From assembly GCF_009827455.1 (NCBI RefSeq), contig NZ_WTYZ01000001.1, positions 682,001-746,000 of the forward strand: 64,000 bases of DNA. Direction: 5' to 3'. Positions 8,104 to 16,387 of the stretch are shown here, one piece after another; positions within the stretch are counted from its first letter, which is position 1, and each line of letters begins with the position of its first letter. The notes under the pieces are model-generated. The model did no database searches, had not been told where the DNA came from, and saw only the letters and a program-made list of their open reading frames with translations. The DNA is from Pontixanthobacter aestiaquae. GTDB lineage: Bacteria > Pseudomonadota > Alphaproteobacteria > Sphingomonadales > Sphingomonadaceae. Both the position numbers and the translations under genes were made by a program.

Positions 8104-8802
8104 ATGCAACTCCCTCTCGGCTCTGACCCGCGTACCGATCAGCTCGAGCGCATTCACGCCGCGCTGATTGCAGAGTTCGGACGGATCGAGCGGCCCGACA
8201 CCAAGCGCCGCGATCCGGTGTGGACTTTGGTGCAGGGCGTGATTGGTGCGCGGACCAAGACTGCGGTCTCTAACGCAGCGACCGATGCGATGTTGGAACG
8301 GTACGGGTCATGGGAGGCTGTGGCAGAGGCTCCGCTGGAGGAACTGACTTCGATCCTCTCAAACCAGACTTTCCCCGAGCAATCGGCGCGGCGGCTGAAG
8401 GAAAGCCTCAACCGGATCATCGAAGAACGCGGTCAGGTCGATTTGCGGCATCTTTCCAACCTCGAAACTGCCGACATGATGGAATGGCTCGAAACGCTGC
8501 CCGGTATTGCGCGCAAGATCAGCGCGGGGATCGCCAATACCAGCGTGTTTGATCGCCGCGCGGTAGTGCTCGACACGCACCATCGCCGGGTCATGCAGCG
8601 GATGGGATTGGTTGCGCCCAAGGCCGATACAACCCGTGCCTATGATGCGCTCATGCCGGTTATGCCGGAAGAGTGGACCGCCAAAGATATCGATGAACAC
8701 CACTTGCTGGTGAAGCGGCTCGGCCAGACATCATGCCGTCCGACCAATCCCAAATGCGGCGGATGTCCGCTGCGGAATGAATGCGCCTATGTTAGCGCGT
8801 AG
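8104..8802 (+). CDS. Endonuclease III-like HhH-GPD DNA glycosylase (first of a tandem pair)
   Basis: The 232-residue protein has the helix-hairpin-helix LPGIARK with catalytic Lys138, the VLDTH motif with catalytic Asp157, and a C-terminal 4Fe-4S cluster loop C-X6-C-X2-C-X5-C (CRPTNPKCGGCPLRNEC). This is the signature of Nth/MutY-type base-excision enzymes. The residue set fits a bifunctional glycosylase/AP lyase. ATG 8104 starts the conserved part; a GTG at 8056 is possible. The stop is three bases before the next gene, a paralog, so the two are probably co-transcribed. Substrate range (oxidised pyrimidines, uracil or mismatches) cannot be read from sequence. Confidence 0.85.
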   Translation: MQLPLGSDPRTDQLERIHAALIAEFGRIERPDTKRRDPVWTLVQGVIGARTKTAVSNAATDAMLERYGSWEAVAEAPLEELTSILSNQTFPEQSARRLKESLNRIIEERGQVDLRHLSNLETADMMEWLETLPGIARKISAGIANTSVFDRRAVVLDTHHRRVMQRMGLVAPKADTTRAYDALMPVMPEEWTAKDIDEHHLLVKRLGQTSCRPTNPKCGGCPLRNECAYVSA

Positions 8803-8805
8803 CCC

Positions 8806-9468
8806 ATGAACAAATTATTGAACGCAGAGCAGGTCGAGCAGGTCTTCCGCCGGTTGGCAAAGGCAATGCCCGGGCGCACCAGCACTGCCAAAGGTCCCAA
8901 AGGCCAGCCCGATGCATTTCGGTCGTGTATCTCCTGCATGCTTTCCGCGCAGTCGCTCGATCGCAATACGGCTAAGGCATCGCGGGCGCTGTTTGCGCTC
9001 GCCAACACGCCCGAGGATATGCTTGAACTGGATGACCGCGATATCGCTGCCGCGATCAAGCCGGCGGGCCTCTACAACAACAAGACCCGCAATATCCGCA
9101 AATTCTGCGAAGCGCTGATTGCCGAGCATGGCGGGGTGGTTCCCGACACCCGCGAGGGCTTACTCTCGCTTCCCGGTATCGGACGGAAATGCGCCGATAT
9201 CGTGCTGAGCTTCACCTTCGGGAAGGATGTTATCGCGGTCGACACCCATGTGCACCGTGTGTGTAACCGGATCGGACTTACCGCTGCGAAACTGGCGGAT
9301 GCAACTGCGCGCCAGTTGGAGGAGCGGGCACCCGAATGGGCGCTTCGCGATGGTCATTTCTGGCTCATCCAGTTCGGTAAGCGCGTCTGCACATCGCGCG
9401 CGCCCAAATGCGAAAGCTGCCCGATTAGTGATTTGTGTCTGTATTGGTCTGCTAAGCAGGAAAGCTGA
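8806..9468 (+). CDS. Endonuclease III-like HhH-GPD DNA glycosylase (second of a tandem pair)
   Basis: The 220-residue product has LPGIGRK (Lys128), AVDTHVHRV (Asp146) and the iron-sulfur loop with Cys195, 202, 205 and 211. All catalytic and cluster residues of endonuclease III are therefore present. It is only distantly similar to the upstream paralog outside these motifs. Its N-terminal half (PDAFRSCISCMLSAQS) differs from the usual Nth, so it may be a side-branch member and not the housekeeping nth. It follows the first gene by three bases and overlaps the convergent SDR gene by 17 bases at the 3' end. Confidence 0.87.
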   Translation: MNKLLNAEQVEQVFRRLAKAMPGRTSTAKGPKGQPDAFRSCISCMLSAQSLDRNTAKASRALFALANTPEDMLELDDRDIAAAIKPAGLYNNKTRNIRKFCEALIAEHGGVVPDTREGLLSLPGIGRKCADIVLSFTFGKDVIAVDTHVHRVCNRIGLTAAKLADATARQLEERAPEWALRDGHFWLIQFGKRVCTSRAPKCESCPISDLCLYWSAKQES

Positions 9469-10429
9469 CACCGGTCAGTTCTTCCGATTTCACCCACAAG
9501 CGCTGGGCCAGATCCTCGTCGCGAATATGCGGCGAAACGCCCGAGCCGCGCGGTGTGTTCTCGTCGGCCATCGCGCCGACATTGCAATCTTCACAATACA
9601 CGCCGCCCATTCCCTCAAGCAGCGGAGAGACCGCGCACCAGACACTTGTTGCTGCGCCTTCCTCAACGCTTTTGAAGGATTCATGCGTGTTGCCGTCTTC
9701 GTCGAACCAGCCCATCGCTTTCTGCTCTTCCATCGTCAAATGTCGCTGGAGCGGGGTGACGATCCCGCCCGGATGCACTGCAAAAGCGCGCACCCCATGC
9801 GGTTTGCCGATCTTGTCGAGTTCTAGCGCGAACAGGGCATTGGCCGATTTCGCCTGACCATAGGCAGGCCATTTTTCATATTCACGGTTCTCGAAATTCG
9901 GGTCATCGACATCAAGGCCGTTTAGACGGTGTCCAACCGAAGATAGCGTTACGACGCGCGCGCGCCCTATTGCCTTCGCAGCAGCCACCAGTAACGGCCA
10001 CAGCCGTGCGGTCAGCTGGAAATGCCCCAGATGGTTGGTCGCGAATTGCATCTCGTAACCACGCGCATCGCGCATTAGCGGACTGGCCATAATCGCAGCG
10101 TTGTTAATCAACATGTCGAGCGTATCGACCATTGCTGCGACGCTTTCCCCGAACGCATCAATCGAGGCTGGGTCCGATAGATCAAGCGGCAGAATCGTGA
10201 TTGTGCCGTCCATTTCGGCCAGCACCTCTTCAGCAGCATCGGGTCTGCGCGCTCCTACGATCACATGTGCTCCGGCCCCTGCCAATGCGCGCACGGTTTC
10301 CGTGCCAAGCCCCGAATAGCCGCCTGTCACGATGATGGTCTTGCCCGACAGATCGATGCCAGCGACGACCTCTTTAGCGGTCGATCGCATGCCGAAAGGC
10401 GAATCGATGGGGGCTTGGGGCGAGACCAT
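9452..10429 (-). CDS. Short-chain dehydrogenase/reductase
   Basis: The 325-residue protein shows the Rossmann motif TGGYSGLG near residue 40, the NNAAIM motif, a Ser of the catalytic set in LSSVGH, and the YGQAK (YxxxK) pair. It is an NAD(P)-dependent oxidoreductase of the extended retinol-dehydrogenase/WW-oxidoreductase-like SDR group; the substrate is unknown. ATG 10429 is preferred to the longer frame because AAAGGAA lies six bases upstream. It lies downstream of the lysE-like gene on the same strand, 98 bases away. Confidence 0.88.
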   Translation of the reverse strand: MVSPQAPIDSPFGMRSTAKEVVAGIDLSGKTIIVTGGYSGLGTETVRALAGAGAHVIVGARRPDAAEEVLAEMDGTITILPLDLSDPASIDAFGESVAAMVDTLDMLINNAAIMASPLMRDARGYEMQFATNHLGHFQLTARLWPLLVAAAKAIGRARVVTLSSVGHRLNGLDVDDPNFENREYEKWPAYGQAKSANALFALELDKIGKPHGVRAFAVHPGGIVTPLQRHLTMEEQKAMGWFDEDGNTHESFKSVEEGAATSVWCAVSPLLEGMGGVYCEDCNVGAMADENTPRGSGVSPHIRDEDLAQRLWVKSEELTGVSFPA

Positions 10430-10527
10430 TGGCAATTCCTTTGCTGAAAATTTTTCGCATGATCGGCTGCTGCCTGCACCAATGCAAGCGGTCTCTTTGT
10501 CCCGTTCTGACTCGATTATCGCAGCTA

Positions 10528-11145
10528 TCAATTCGTGACCCGCGCCATCTTGAAGGCCGCGAACAATAGCGCGCCACCCGCGATACCGTTGAATCCGCGC
10601 AGAACCCAAGGCTTTACGCCGCTGCGCGCTATCGTCTGACCCAATCCGGCATAGACCGAGTAAATGGTGATATCGAGGATCAGCGTGGTCACACCCATTG
10701 TCAGTATTTGGGGTCCGATGGGCGCACTAACATTGAGAAACTGCGGCAATATGGCCGCGAAATAGAGCAAGGCTTTAGGGTTTGCGAACTCAACGATAAA
10801 GCCCTTGGTGTACAGCGCTTTGCTTTGCGCTGGCGGCCCCGGCTCTACTGTCAAACCGCCGGTTTTGCTGAGGATCGCCGTTATGCCGATATAGGCCAAG
10901 TAAGCGACCCCCACCCATTTGATTACCGAGAATAGCAGGTTCGAGGCGATGATCAGCGCGGCTATACCCGTCGCCGACAGGACAAAGTAAATCGCATTGG
11001 CGGATGCGATCCCGATAATTCCGTATTGTGCTCTAAGAAAACCGTCCGATGCGCCTTGCGCGGTTATCGTGATGGCGGCCGGGCCCGGTGTTGCGACAAC
11101 AACCAATGTCGTTAGCGCGAACAGCGCGAATGTGCTTACGTCCAT
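10528..11145 (-). CDS. LysE/RhtB-family amino acid exporter
   Basis: The 205-residue membrane protein has the family's N-terminal signature TPGPAAI and about six hydrophobic segments, with a polar NPKALLYFAAILPQF motif in the middle. LysE/RhtB proteins export amino acids or their analogues across the inner membrane. The start at 11145 is set by AGGAGGAAG directly upstream. It is divergent from an Lrp/AsnC-type regulator (11261), the classic arrangement in which the regulator senses the exported amino acid. Confidence 0.9.
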   Translation of the reverse strand: MDVSTFALFALTTLVVVATPGPAAITITAQGASDGFLRAQYGIIGIASANAIYFVLSATGIAALIIASNLLFSVIKWVGVAYLAYIGITAILSKTGGLTVEPGPPAQSKALYTKGFIVEFANPKALLYFAAILPQFLNVSAPIGPQILTMGVTTLILDITIYSVYAGLGQTIARSGVKPWVLRGFNGIAGGALLFAAFKMARVTN

Positions 11146-11260
11146 TTCTTCCTCCTGATAGGGTGAAGGCAAGCTACGCCCAGTTCAGGGTACGAAACTA
11201 CGAGCAAGGCGCCGGTCAAACAGGAAAGAATCCGGTTTGACCGACAAAAAGGAGCAGCGA

Positions 11261-11698
11261 ATGGGCCGGGCAGAACTGGATGCCAAAGATGTGGCTTTGC
11301 TGCGATCGCTGGAACGTAATGCGAGAGCCAGTCTGGTGTCGCTGGCGCGAGATATCGATTTATCGCGCAGCGCCACGCATGACCGGATCGCAAGACTCGA
11401 AGAAATCGGTGCGATTGAAGGCTACACAATCAGGCTGGGACGAGAAGCGAAACGAGCAGCCAGAGCGTTCTTTTCGCTTGGCTTTGTGAGTGGGCCGGCG
11501 CAAACCGAACTTGCACCTAAGATTAGCGAAATGAAGGGTGTACGCGCGGCCCATTGCCTGTCGGGTGACATCGATATGCTGGTCTATTGCGAGTGTGAAA
11601 CCAATGACGAGCTAGGCGCGCTGCGTAACGAACTCGCCAACCTTGCGGGTGTGAGCACGATTGTCACACGCCCGATATTGTCGACATCAACGGCGTGA
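11261..11698 (+). CDS. Lrp/AsnC-family transcriptional regulator
   Basis: The 145-residue protein has an N-terminal winged helix-turn-helix (LDAKDVALLRSLERNARAS then LSRSATHDRIARLEE) and a C-terminal RAM (ligand-binding) domain with the GDIDMLV strand. ATG 11261 follows AAGGAG; a TTG at 11237 would only extend the N-terminus. Transcribed away from the LysE-type exporter, it most likely controls that gene from the 115-base shared intergenic region in response to an amino acid. That target is inferred from position. Confidence 0.9.
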   Translation: MGRAELDAKDVALLRSLERNARASLVSLARDIDLSRSATHDRIARLEEIGAIEGYTIRLGREAKRAARAFFSLGFVSGPAQTELAPKISEMKGVRAAHCLSGDIDMLVYCECETNDELGALRNELANLAGVSTIVTRPILSTSTA

Positions 11699-11837
11699 CT
11701 ATCGAGAAAGCTGACTTGTTTGCGTTCTGGTGAAGCTGTTGACGTTACGGCGCACTGGTCTGCTGAGAGTCCGCTTGCATGATCGATAAAGTTCGGCAAT
11801 CTGACAGGGAATAATGAGAGAATAGAGAGGCTAGCCA

Positions 11838-12809
11838 ATGAAAACCGCCATTACCGAAATGTTCGGCATCCAGCACCCGATTATTCAGGGCGGTATGCAT
11901 TATGTCGGCTTTGCCGAAATGGCGGCGGCGGTGTCCAACGCAGGCGGTCTCGGGATCATTACCGGGCTGACTCAGAAAACGCCCGATGATCTCGCCAAGG
12001 AGATCGCGCGGTGTAAGGACATGACCGACAAACCGTTCGGTGTTAACCTGACTTTCCTGCCCACGGTCAATGCGCCCGATTATCCCGGCTATGTCAAAGC
12101 GATTATCGATGGCGGCGTGAAAGCGGTCGAGACTGCGGGTAACAATCCCGCGCAAGTCCTGCCGTTCTTCAAAGAGGCGGGTGTAAAGGTCATCCACAAA
12201 TGCACCAGCGTGCGCCATGCTTTGAAAGCGCAAAGCATTGGCTGCGATGCGGTGTCGGTTGATGGTTTCGAATGCGGCGGGCACCCGGGCGAGGACGATG
12301 TGCCGAACTTTATCTTGCTCCCGCGCGCTGCTGACGAATTGGAGATCCCGTTTGTGTCATCGGGCGGAATGGCGGACGGTCGCAGCCTGATGGCGTCGAT
12401 CGCAATGGGCGCGGACGGCATGAATATGGGCACACGCTTTATCGCCACCAAAGAAGCGCCGGTGCACGAAAATGTGAAAGCTGCGATTGTCGCGGCGACC
12501 GAACTCGATACACGGTTGGTGATGCGCCCGCTGCGCAATACCGAACGCGTGATGACCAACGAGGCTGTCGAACTGCTGCTTCAAAAGGAAAAGGAACTCG
12601 GAGACGATCTCAAATTCGAAGACATTATCGAACAAGTCGCAGGCGTTTATCCGCGGATCATGATGGAAGGCGATATGGATGCCGGCGCGTGGAGCTGCGG
12701 CATGGTCGCCGGCCTGATCAATGATATCCCGACCTGTCAGGAACTCATCGACCGGATCATGGGCGAAGCGGAAGAAATCCGCCAGCGAATGAACGCAATC
12801 TCAGGATAA
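11838..12809 (+). CDS. Nitronate monooxygenase / 2-nitropropane dioxygenase-like flavoprotein
   Basis: The 323-residue TIM-barrel flavoprotein begins with FGIQHPIIQGGM, followed by the AGGLGIITG loop. Its FMN-binding segments include GCDAVSVDGFECGGHPG and SSGGMADGR. These are the hallmarks of the NPD family, which oxidises alkyl nitronates or, in other members, acts as an FMN-dependent enoyl reductase. The start has GAGAGG about eight bases upstream. It stands alone between the AsnC-type gene and a PAS-domain protein. Confidence 0.88.
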   Translation: MKTAITEMFGIQHPIIQGGMHYVGFAEMAAAVSNAGGLGIITGLTQKTPDDLAKEIARCKDMTDKPFGVNLTFLPTVNAPDYPGYVKAIIDGGVKAVETAGNNPAQVLPFFKEAGVKVIHKCTSVRHALKAQSIGCDAVSVDGFECGGHPGEDDVPNFILLPRAADELEIPFVSSGGMADGRSLMASIAMGADGMNMGTRFIATKEAPVHENVKAAIVAATELDTRLVMRPLRNTERVMTNEAVELLLQKEKELGDDLKFEDIIEQVAGVYPRIMMEGDMDAGAWSCGMVAGLINDIPTCQELIDRIMGEAEEIRQRMNAISG

Positions 12810-12911
12810 GCCTGTCTATTTGGCATCTCGTAAGATAGTCCTGTAAGAGAATACGTAATACGTTAACCTATATTCAGTAAGTTTTGCGACCTAATGGAAA
12901 GGCGTATTGCT

Positions 12912-13481
12912 GTGAACGAACAGAGCAATTCTGTTGCCCTGATTGAGTTTGGCGCGATTATCAGTGTGATATTTGCGTTGGCTTCTCTCGCCTATGCAAT
13001 ATTCGTTACGCTGAGTAACCGTTATCTGAAAGCTGATCTGCGCCGCGCGGAAGATGGTTTGCGCCTTGCCGGCGAGGTTGGCGGTATTGGCACGTGGACG
13101 CTTGATCTCGAATTGGAAGAACTGGATTGGTCAGATCAGGTGTTTGCCCTGCATGACAGGGATAAGGGTTTAGGCTCTCCGACGCTGGAAGAAGCGCTGG
13201 CATACTACCACCCACAGGATCGCAATCGGGTGGGGGCACTGGTTGATGAGGCCATCCAGTCGGGCAAAGGCTTTGACTTTCTCGCCAAACTGACTTCCGA
13301 AGATGGGGCCGTGAAAACGGTGATTTCCCGCGGTGTTTGCCAGCGCGACAAAGACGGCAATATCGGTTGGGTTTTCGGCGTAATCATCGAGGCTTCACGC
13401 GCAAACGCCATTGATACAGCGATTTCCGATATTTATGGCTCAGCCGGGTCGGACGATACATTGCACCGGAATGCTGATTGA
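12912..13481 (+). CDS. Membrane-anchored PAS-domain protein
   Basis: One transmembrane helix (about residues 10-32, FGAIISVIFALASLAYAIFV) precedes a single PAS fold-3 domain containing GGIGTWTLDLE, ALHDRDKGLG, HPQDR and GVIIEASR. The protein stops about 25 residues after the PAS domain, so there is no kinase, GGDEF, EAL or methyl-accepting output domain. GTG 12912 is chosen because GGAAAGG lies nine bases upstream; the in-frame ATG at 12894 has no ribosome site. It could be a stand-alone sensor that partners another protein. No partner is next to it. Confidence 0.75.
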   Translation: MNEQSNSVALIEFGAIISVIFALASLAYAIFVTLSNRYLKADLRRAEDGLRLAGEVGGIGTWTLDLELEELDWSDQVFALHDRDKGLGSPTLEEALAYYHPQDRNRVGALVDEAIQSGKGFDFLAKLTSEDGAVKTVISRGVCQRDKDGNIGWVFGVIIEASRANAIDTAISDIYGSAGSDDTLHRNAD

Positions 13482-13496
13482 CTAGGTTCAGCCTGC

Positions 13497-13919
13497 TTAG
13501 CTGGCCTCTGCCTCGCGATATGGCACGAATTCACCGAGGTTGATGTTGCCGGTGTACTGGCCGTGACCTTGATCGACAGTGGTAATGATATCGGTATTGC
13601 AAAGGCGGCTCGAGAAGCTGGTCCGGCGCACAAGAATGTCGTTATCGTCGATTGATCGGGCATTGCTCGGAACGTTAACATAGAGCGTCCGGCCGACGCG
13701 ATAGACTAGCGCGGTCCCGTCAATCACTGTCAGATCAGTCTGCGGCAGATAGCGGATGCATTTCTGCGGTTCACCCGCGACGCGGCCTTCAAGCATCCTG
13801 GCGAGCTTTGCTTCGCCTTTGGTCGGCTCTGCATGATCAGCCGTTTCAGCGCCGACGGAAGGAATCGCGACCATGGCTGTCGCGGCCAGTGAAGCGGCGA
13901 TGAGTTTGATATTGGTCAT
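13497..13919 (-). CDS. DUF6491-like secreted protein (copy 2)
   Basis: The 140-residue protein has a signal peptide (MTNIKLIAAS...SVGAE). The mature domain carries the pattern C-I-R-Y...VIDGTALVYRVGRTLYVNV...LC, typical of the small periplasmic DUF6491 family. Two conserved Cys could form a disulfide. AAGGAG lies seven bases before ATG 13919. It is a tandem paralog of the gene at 13949-14365 (shared ELLEG/MLEG, ALV(Y/F)R, (Y)VN, SIDD/YIDD and the EF(V/I)PY ending), 29 bases downstream on the same strand. Function unknown. Confidence 0.78.
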   Translation of the reverse strand: MTNIKLIAASLAATAMVAIPSVGAETADHAEPTKGEAKLARMLEGRVAGEPQKCIRYLPQTDLTVIDGTALVYRVGRTLYVNVPSNARSIDDNDILVRRTSFSSRLCNTDIITTVDQGHGQYTGNINLGEFVPYREAEAS

Positions 13920-13948
13920 ACTGTTCTCCTTCGGGAGGACGGGAAAAT

Positions 13949-14365
13949 TCAGCTCTCGGTGTCGACTTTGGTATAGGGAATGAACTCGGCCATGGTGATG
14001 GTGGGGCCGGGAATACCGCCACCTCTCGGGGTAAAGGTAACCTGATCCGAGCGACACAGGTTGCTGCCGAATGGTTTGAACACCGGGATATCGAAATCAT
14101 CGATGTAGCGCGGTGCATTCGTCCGGTTCACATAAATCGTCTGGCGATCACGGAATACCAAAGCCGTGTCATCGATCAGCCGCAGCCGATGTCTTTGCGA
14201 ATGGCGCAGACAATTGACCGGCTCCGCCGCCTCATAGCCCTCGAGCAATTCGGCGAGTTCTTCCTCGCCCTTATCGACTTTCTTGTCGGCCAACGCTGTT
14301 GTCGGCAGGGAGAGGGCGGCAGCGCTGGCTACCAGAGCGGACAGGGTGAGCGTGCGTTTGGTCAT
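13949..14365 (-). CDS. DUF6491-like secreted protein (copy 1)
   Basis: The 138-residue protein has a signal peptide ending TALAD and a mature domain with CLRHSQRHRLRLIDDTALVF, YVNR, a central Asp-rich YIDDFDI and a second Cys in NLCRSD, ending EFIPYTKVDTES. The layout is the same as that of the downstream paralog at 13497-13919, and the two are likely co-transcribed. The position suggests duplication in place. No enzyme motif is visible, so I propose no function. Confidence 0.78.
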   Translation of the reverse strand: MTKRTLTLSALVASAAALSLPTTALADKKVDKGEEELAELLEGYEAAEPVNCLRHSQRHRLRLIDDTALVFRDRQTIYVNRTNAPRYIDDFDIPVFKPFGSNLCRSDQVTFTPRGGGIPGPTITMAEFIPYTKVDTES

Positions 14366-14411
14366 GTCGGCAAATTACACGAATGCACCTGAATGTCGCC
14401 TGACTCGCGGT

Positions 14412-15836
14412 TTAAGCCGTCCCGCCCACTGTCAAACCGCCGACCAATAGCGTCGGCTGGCCCACGCCGGCAGGCACGCTCTGTCCGCCTTTGCCGCACA
14501 CGCCAATCCCATTATCGAGCGCCATATCATTACCGATCCCGGTCACTTCTTTGAGCACGCTGGGACCATCGCCGATCAGTGTAGCGCCTTTGATCGGGGC
14601 ACCGAGCTTGCCGTCCTCGACCATATAGGCCTCGGTGCAGGAGAAGGTGAAACGGCCTGATACGATATCGACTTGCCCGCCGCCAAAACTCTTGCAGAAA
14701 ATGCCCTTCTTCATACTCGCGAGCAGTTCTGCCGGATCATCTGTGCCGCCACGCATGAATGTGTTGGTCATCCGCGGCATAGGCGCATATTGATAGGATT
14801 GACGGCGGCCATTGCCGGTCGGCTCCACACCCATAAGCCGCGCATTCAGCCTGTCTTGCATATATCCTTTCAGGATACCGTCTTCGATCAACACAGTTTC
14901 TTCGGTCGGCGTGCCTTCATCATCGATGCTCAGCGAGCCGCGCCGGTTGGCGATGCTGCCATCGTCGACCACGGTCACGCCAGGTGCTGCGACACGCTCT
15001 CCAACCAGTCCGGAAAAAGCGCTTGTTCCCTTGCGGTTGAAATCGCCTTCCAGACCGTGACCCACCGCTTCGTGAAGGATGATCCCGGGCCAGCCGGGTG
15101 CAAGCAGGACGGGCATTTCGCCCGCTGGTGCATCGACGCTTTCCAGATTGACCATCGCTTGGCGCACAGCCTCGTCGATGGCGTGGTTCCATTCGCCTTC
15201 TTCGAATAGCTGGTCGTAGAGGTAGCGACCGCCAAAGCCGTAACTCCCGCGTTCCCGCCGGCCTTTTGCCTCAGCAAGTACCCCGACATTGAGCCGGACC
15301 AGCGGCCGGATATCTGTGGCGCGGAAACCATCTGCGCGAATGATCTCGATCACGCTCCAGGTGGCAGACAGTGATGCGGTGACTTGGGAAACGTGCGGGT
15401 CGCGTGCACGCGCAGCCGCGTCGATACTCTCCAGCAGCGCAACCTTCTTGGCAAAAGGTACTGCGTCCAGAGGACTGGCATCGGAGTAAAGCCGCTGGTT
15501 GGTTTTGCGGGGCTGAGGCGATGTGATGCCGGTTGCCGGATCGAGCAATTGCAATGTCTCGCCCGCGCGCTTGATCGCAGAGGCACTGATTTCGTTGGCA
15601 TGGGCAAATCCGGTCATCTCGCCCGACACACCGCGTAGGCCGAATCCGGCGTCTCGCGAATAATCGGCGGTTTTGAGCCGCCCATCATCGAAAGTGAAAG
15701 CCTCGCTTACGCCGTGCTGGAGGTAAAGCTCCCCATCATCGCAATTTTTGAGCGTTTCAGCGGTTAGCGCCTGTGCCTGGTCAGGGTCGAGCTTGCCGTC
15801 GATATAAAGAAGTGAAACGGGGTCTATGGTTGTCAT
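14412..15836 (-). CDS. tldD: TldD metalloprotease subunit
   Basis: The 474-residue protein has the zinc-protease motif HEAVGH (His255, Glu256, His260), followed by GLEGD and a third metal-ligand region (CTEAYMVEDGKL), and the conserved TldD/PmbA C-terminus (GICGKGGQ-type). TldD acts with TldE/PmbA in the cytoplasm to trim modified peptides and to degrade unfolded peptides or the CcdA antitoxin. The tldE/pmbA partner is not in the window. The full family length is present and I see no disruption. Confidence 0.96.
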   Translation of the reverse strand: MTTIDPVSLLYIDGKLDPDQAQALTAETLKNCDDGELYLQHGVSEAFTFDDGRLKTADYSRDAGFGLRGVSGEMTGFAHANEISASAIKRAGETLQLLDPATGITSPQPRKTNQRLYSDASPLDAVPFAKKVALLESIDAAARARDPHVSQVTASLSATWSVIEIIRADGFRATDIRPLVRLNVGVLAEAKGRRERGSYGFGGRYLYDQLFEEGEWNHAIDEAVRQAMVNLESVDAPAGEMPVLLAPGWPGIILHEAVGHGLEGDFNRKGTSAFSGLVGERVAAPGVTVVDDGSIANRRGSLSIDDEGTPTEETVLIEDGILKGYMQDRLNARLMGVEPTGNGRRQSYQYAPMPRMTNTFMRGGTDDPAELLASMKKGIFCKSFGGGQVDIVSGRFTFSCTEAYMVEDGKLGAPIKGATLIGDGPSVLKEVTGIGNDMALDNGIGVCGKGGQSVPAGVGQPTLLVGGLTVGGTA

Positions 15837-15883
15837 TCAGAACAGATAGGCCCGAAATTGGGCAACACCAAATCAAACGCCAA

Positions 15884-16093
15884 TCAAGCGTCCGCTGGGC
15901 CGCCTTCGAGAACAAAGCGCCGGTCGCAATAGCCGCAATCGACATAGCCGGTTTCGTCGATCTCGAGATAGACTTTAGGATGACCGAGCGCAGATGGCTT
16001 AAACCGGTCGCTGCCACGAATGGCAGTCGCTCCATCGCAGCTGACGCGGCGGGTCTGTGTCTTTACGGTTTCGGGCGCTGAGATGATCATGTG
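15884..16093 (-). CDS. Zinc-finger domain-containing protein (zf-CHCC type)
   Basis: The 69-residue protein ends with the family signature GHPKVYLEID...VDCGYCDRRFVLEGG. The Cys-X2-Cys pair plus the upstream Cys and His (VSCDGA, GHP) match the zf-CHCC domain seen in the small NDUFS6-like/complex I-associated proteins of alphaproteobacteria. ATG 16093 (MIISAPETV) is the most family-like start; ATGs at 16111 and 16126 are possible, and no ribosome site is strong. It lies 47 bases upstream of tldD on the same strand. Confidence 0.8.
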   Translation of the reverse strand, partial: HMIISAPETVKTQTRRVSCDGATAIRGSDRFKPSALGHPKVYLEIDETGYVDCGYCDRRFVLEGGPADA

Positions 16094-16143
16094 TGCCCGA
16101 TTAAATGCCATTGCGACGCTAGGCAAGCGCGGCGGCAGTGATT

Positions 16144-16278
16144 TCAGATAAATTCCGGCGCTGTCACGCCAATGGCTGCCATGGAGACGTGATGTGGCAA
16201 CACCTCTTTGGGCAAGGCGTTACGTTTCTTGCGGGCAGTGCTCAGGCTCGCGGCGATGTGGCGCATGAGGGTGGTCAT
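16144..16278 (-). CDS. Possible 44-residue basic protein
   Basis: The minus strand has an open frame from ATG 16278 beginning MTTLMRHIAASL, with a basic patch STARKKRN, ending APEFI. Third codon positions are mostly G or C, as in the neighbouring genes, which supports coding. It lies just upstream of, and in the same direction as, the zinc-finger gene and tldD. No ribosome site is obvious and I do not recognise the family, so this is a candidate only. Confidence 0.4.
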   Translation of the reverse strand: MTTLMRHIAASLSTARKKRNALPKEVLPHHVSMAAIGVTAPEFI

Positions 16279-16387
16279 GGCCGCACATCTACGCGTGAAG
16301 CGCTAAAGCATAGTTAACGGTTCGATAACCATAAAGCACGCGGTTCGCCCTTTACGTCGCGCCTCTCTCCCATCTAGGGCGTGCGCT

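Noticed and set aside
9227..9826. Plus-strand frame of 199 codons across the glycosylase and SDR genes
   Set aside because: It crosses two genes with clear families in other frames and has no homology signal.
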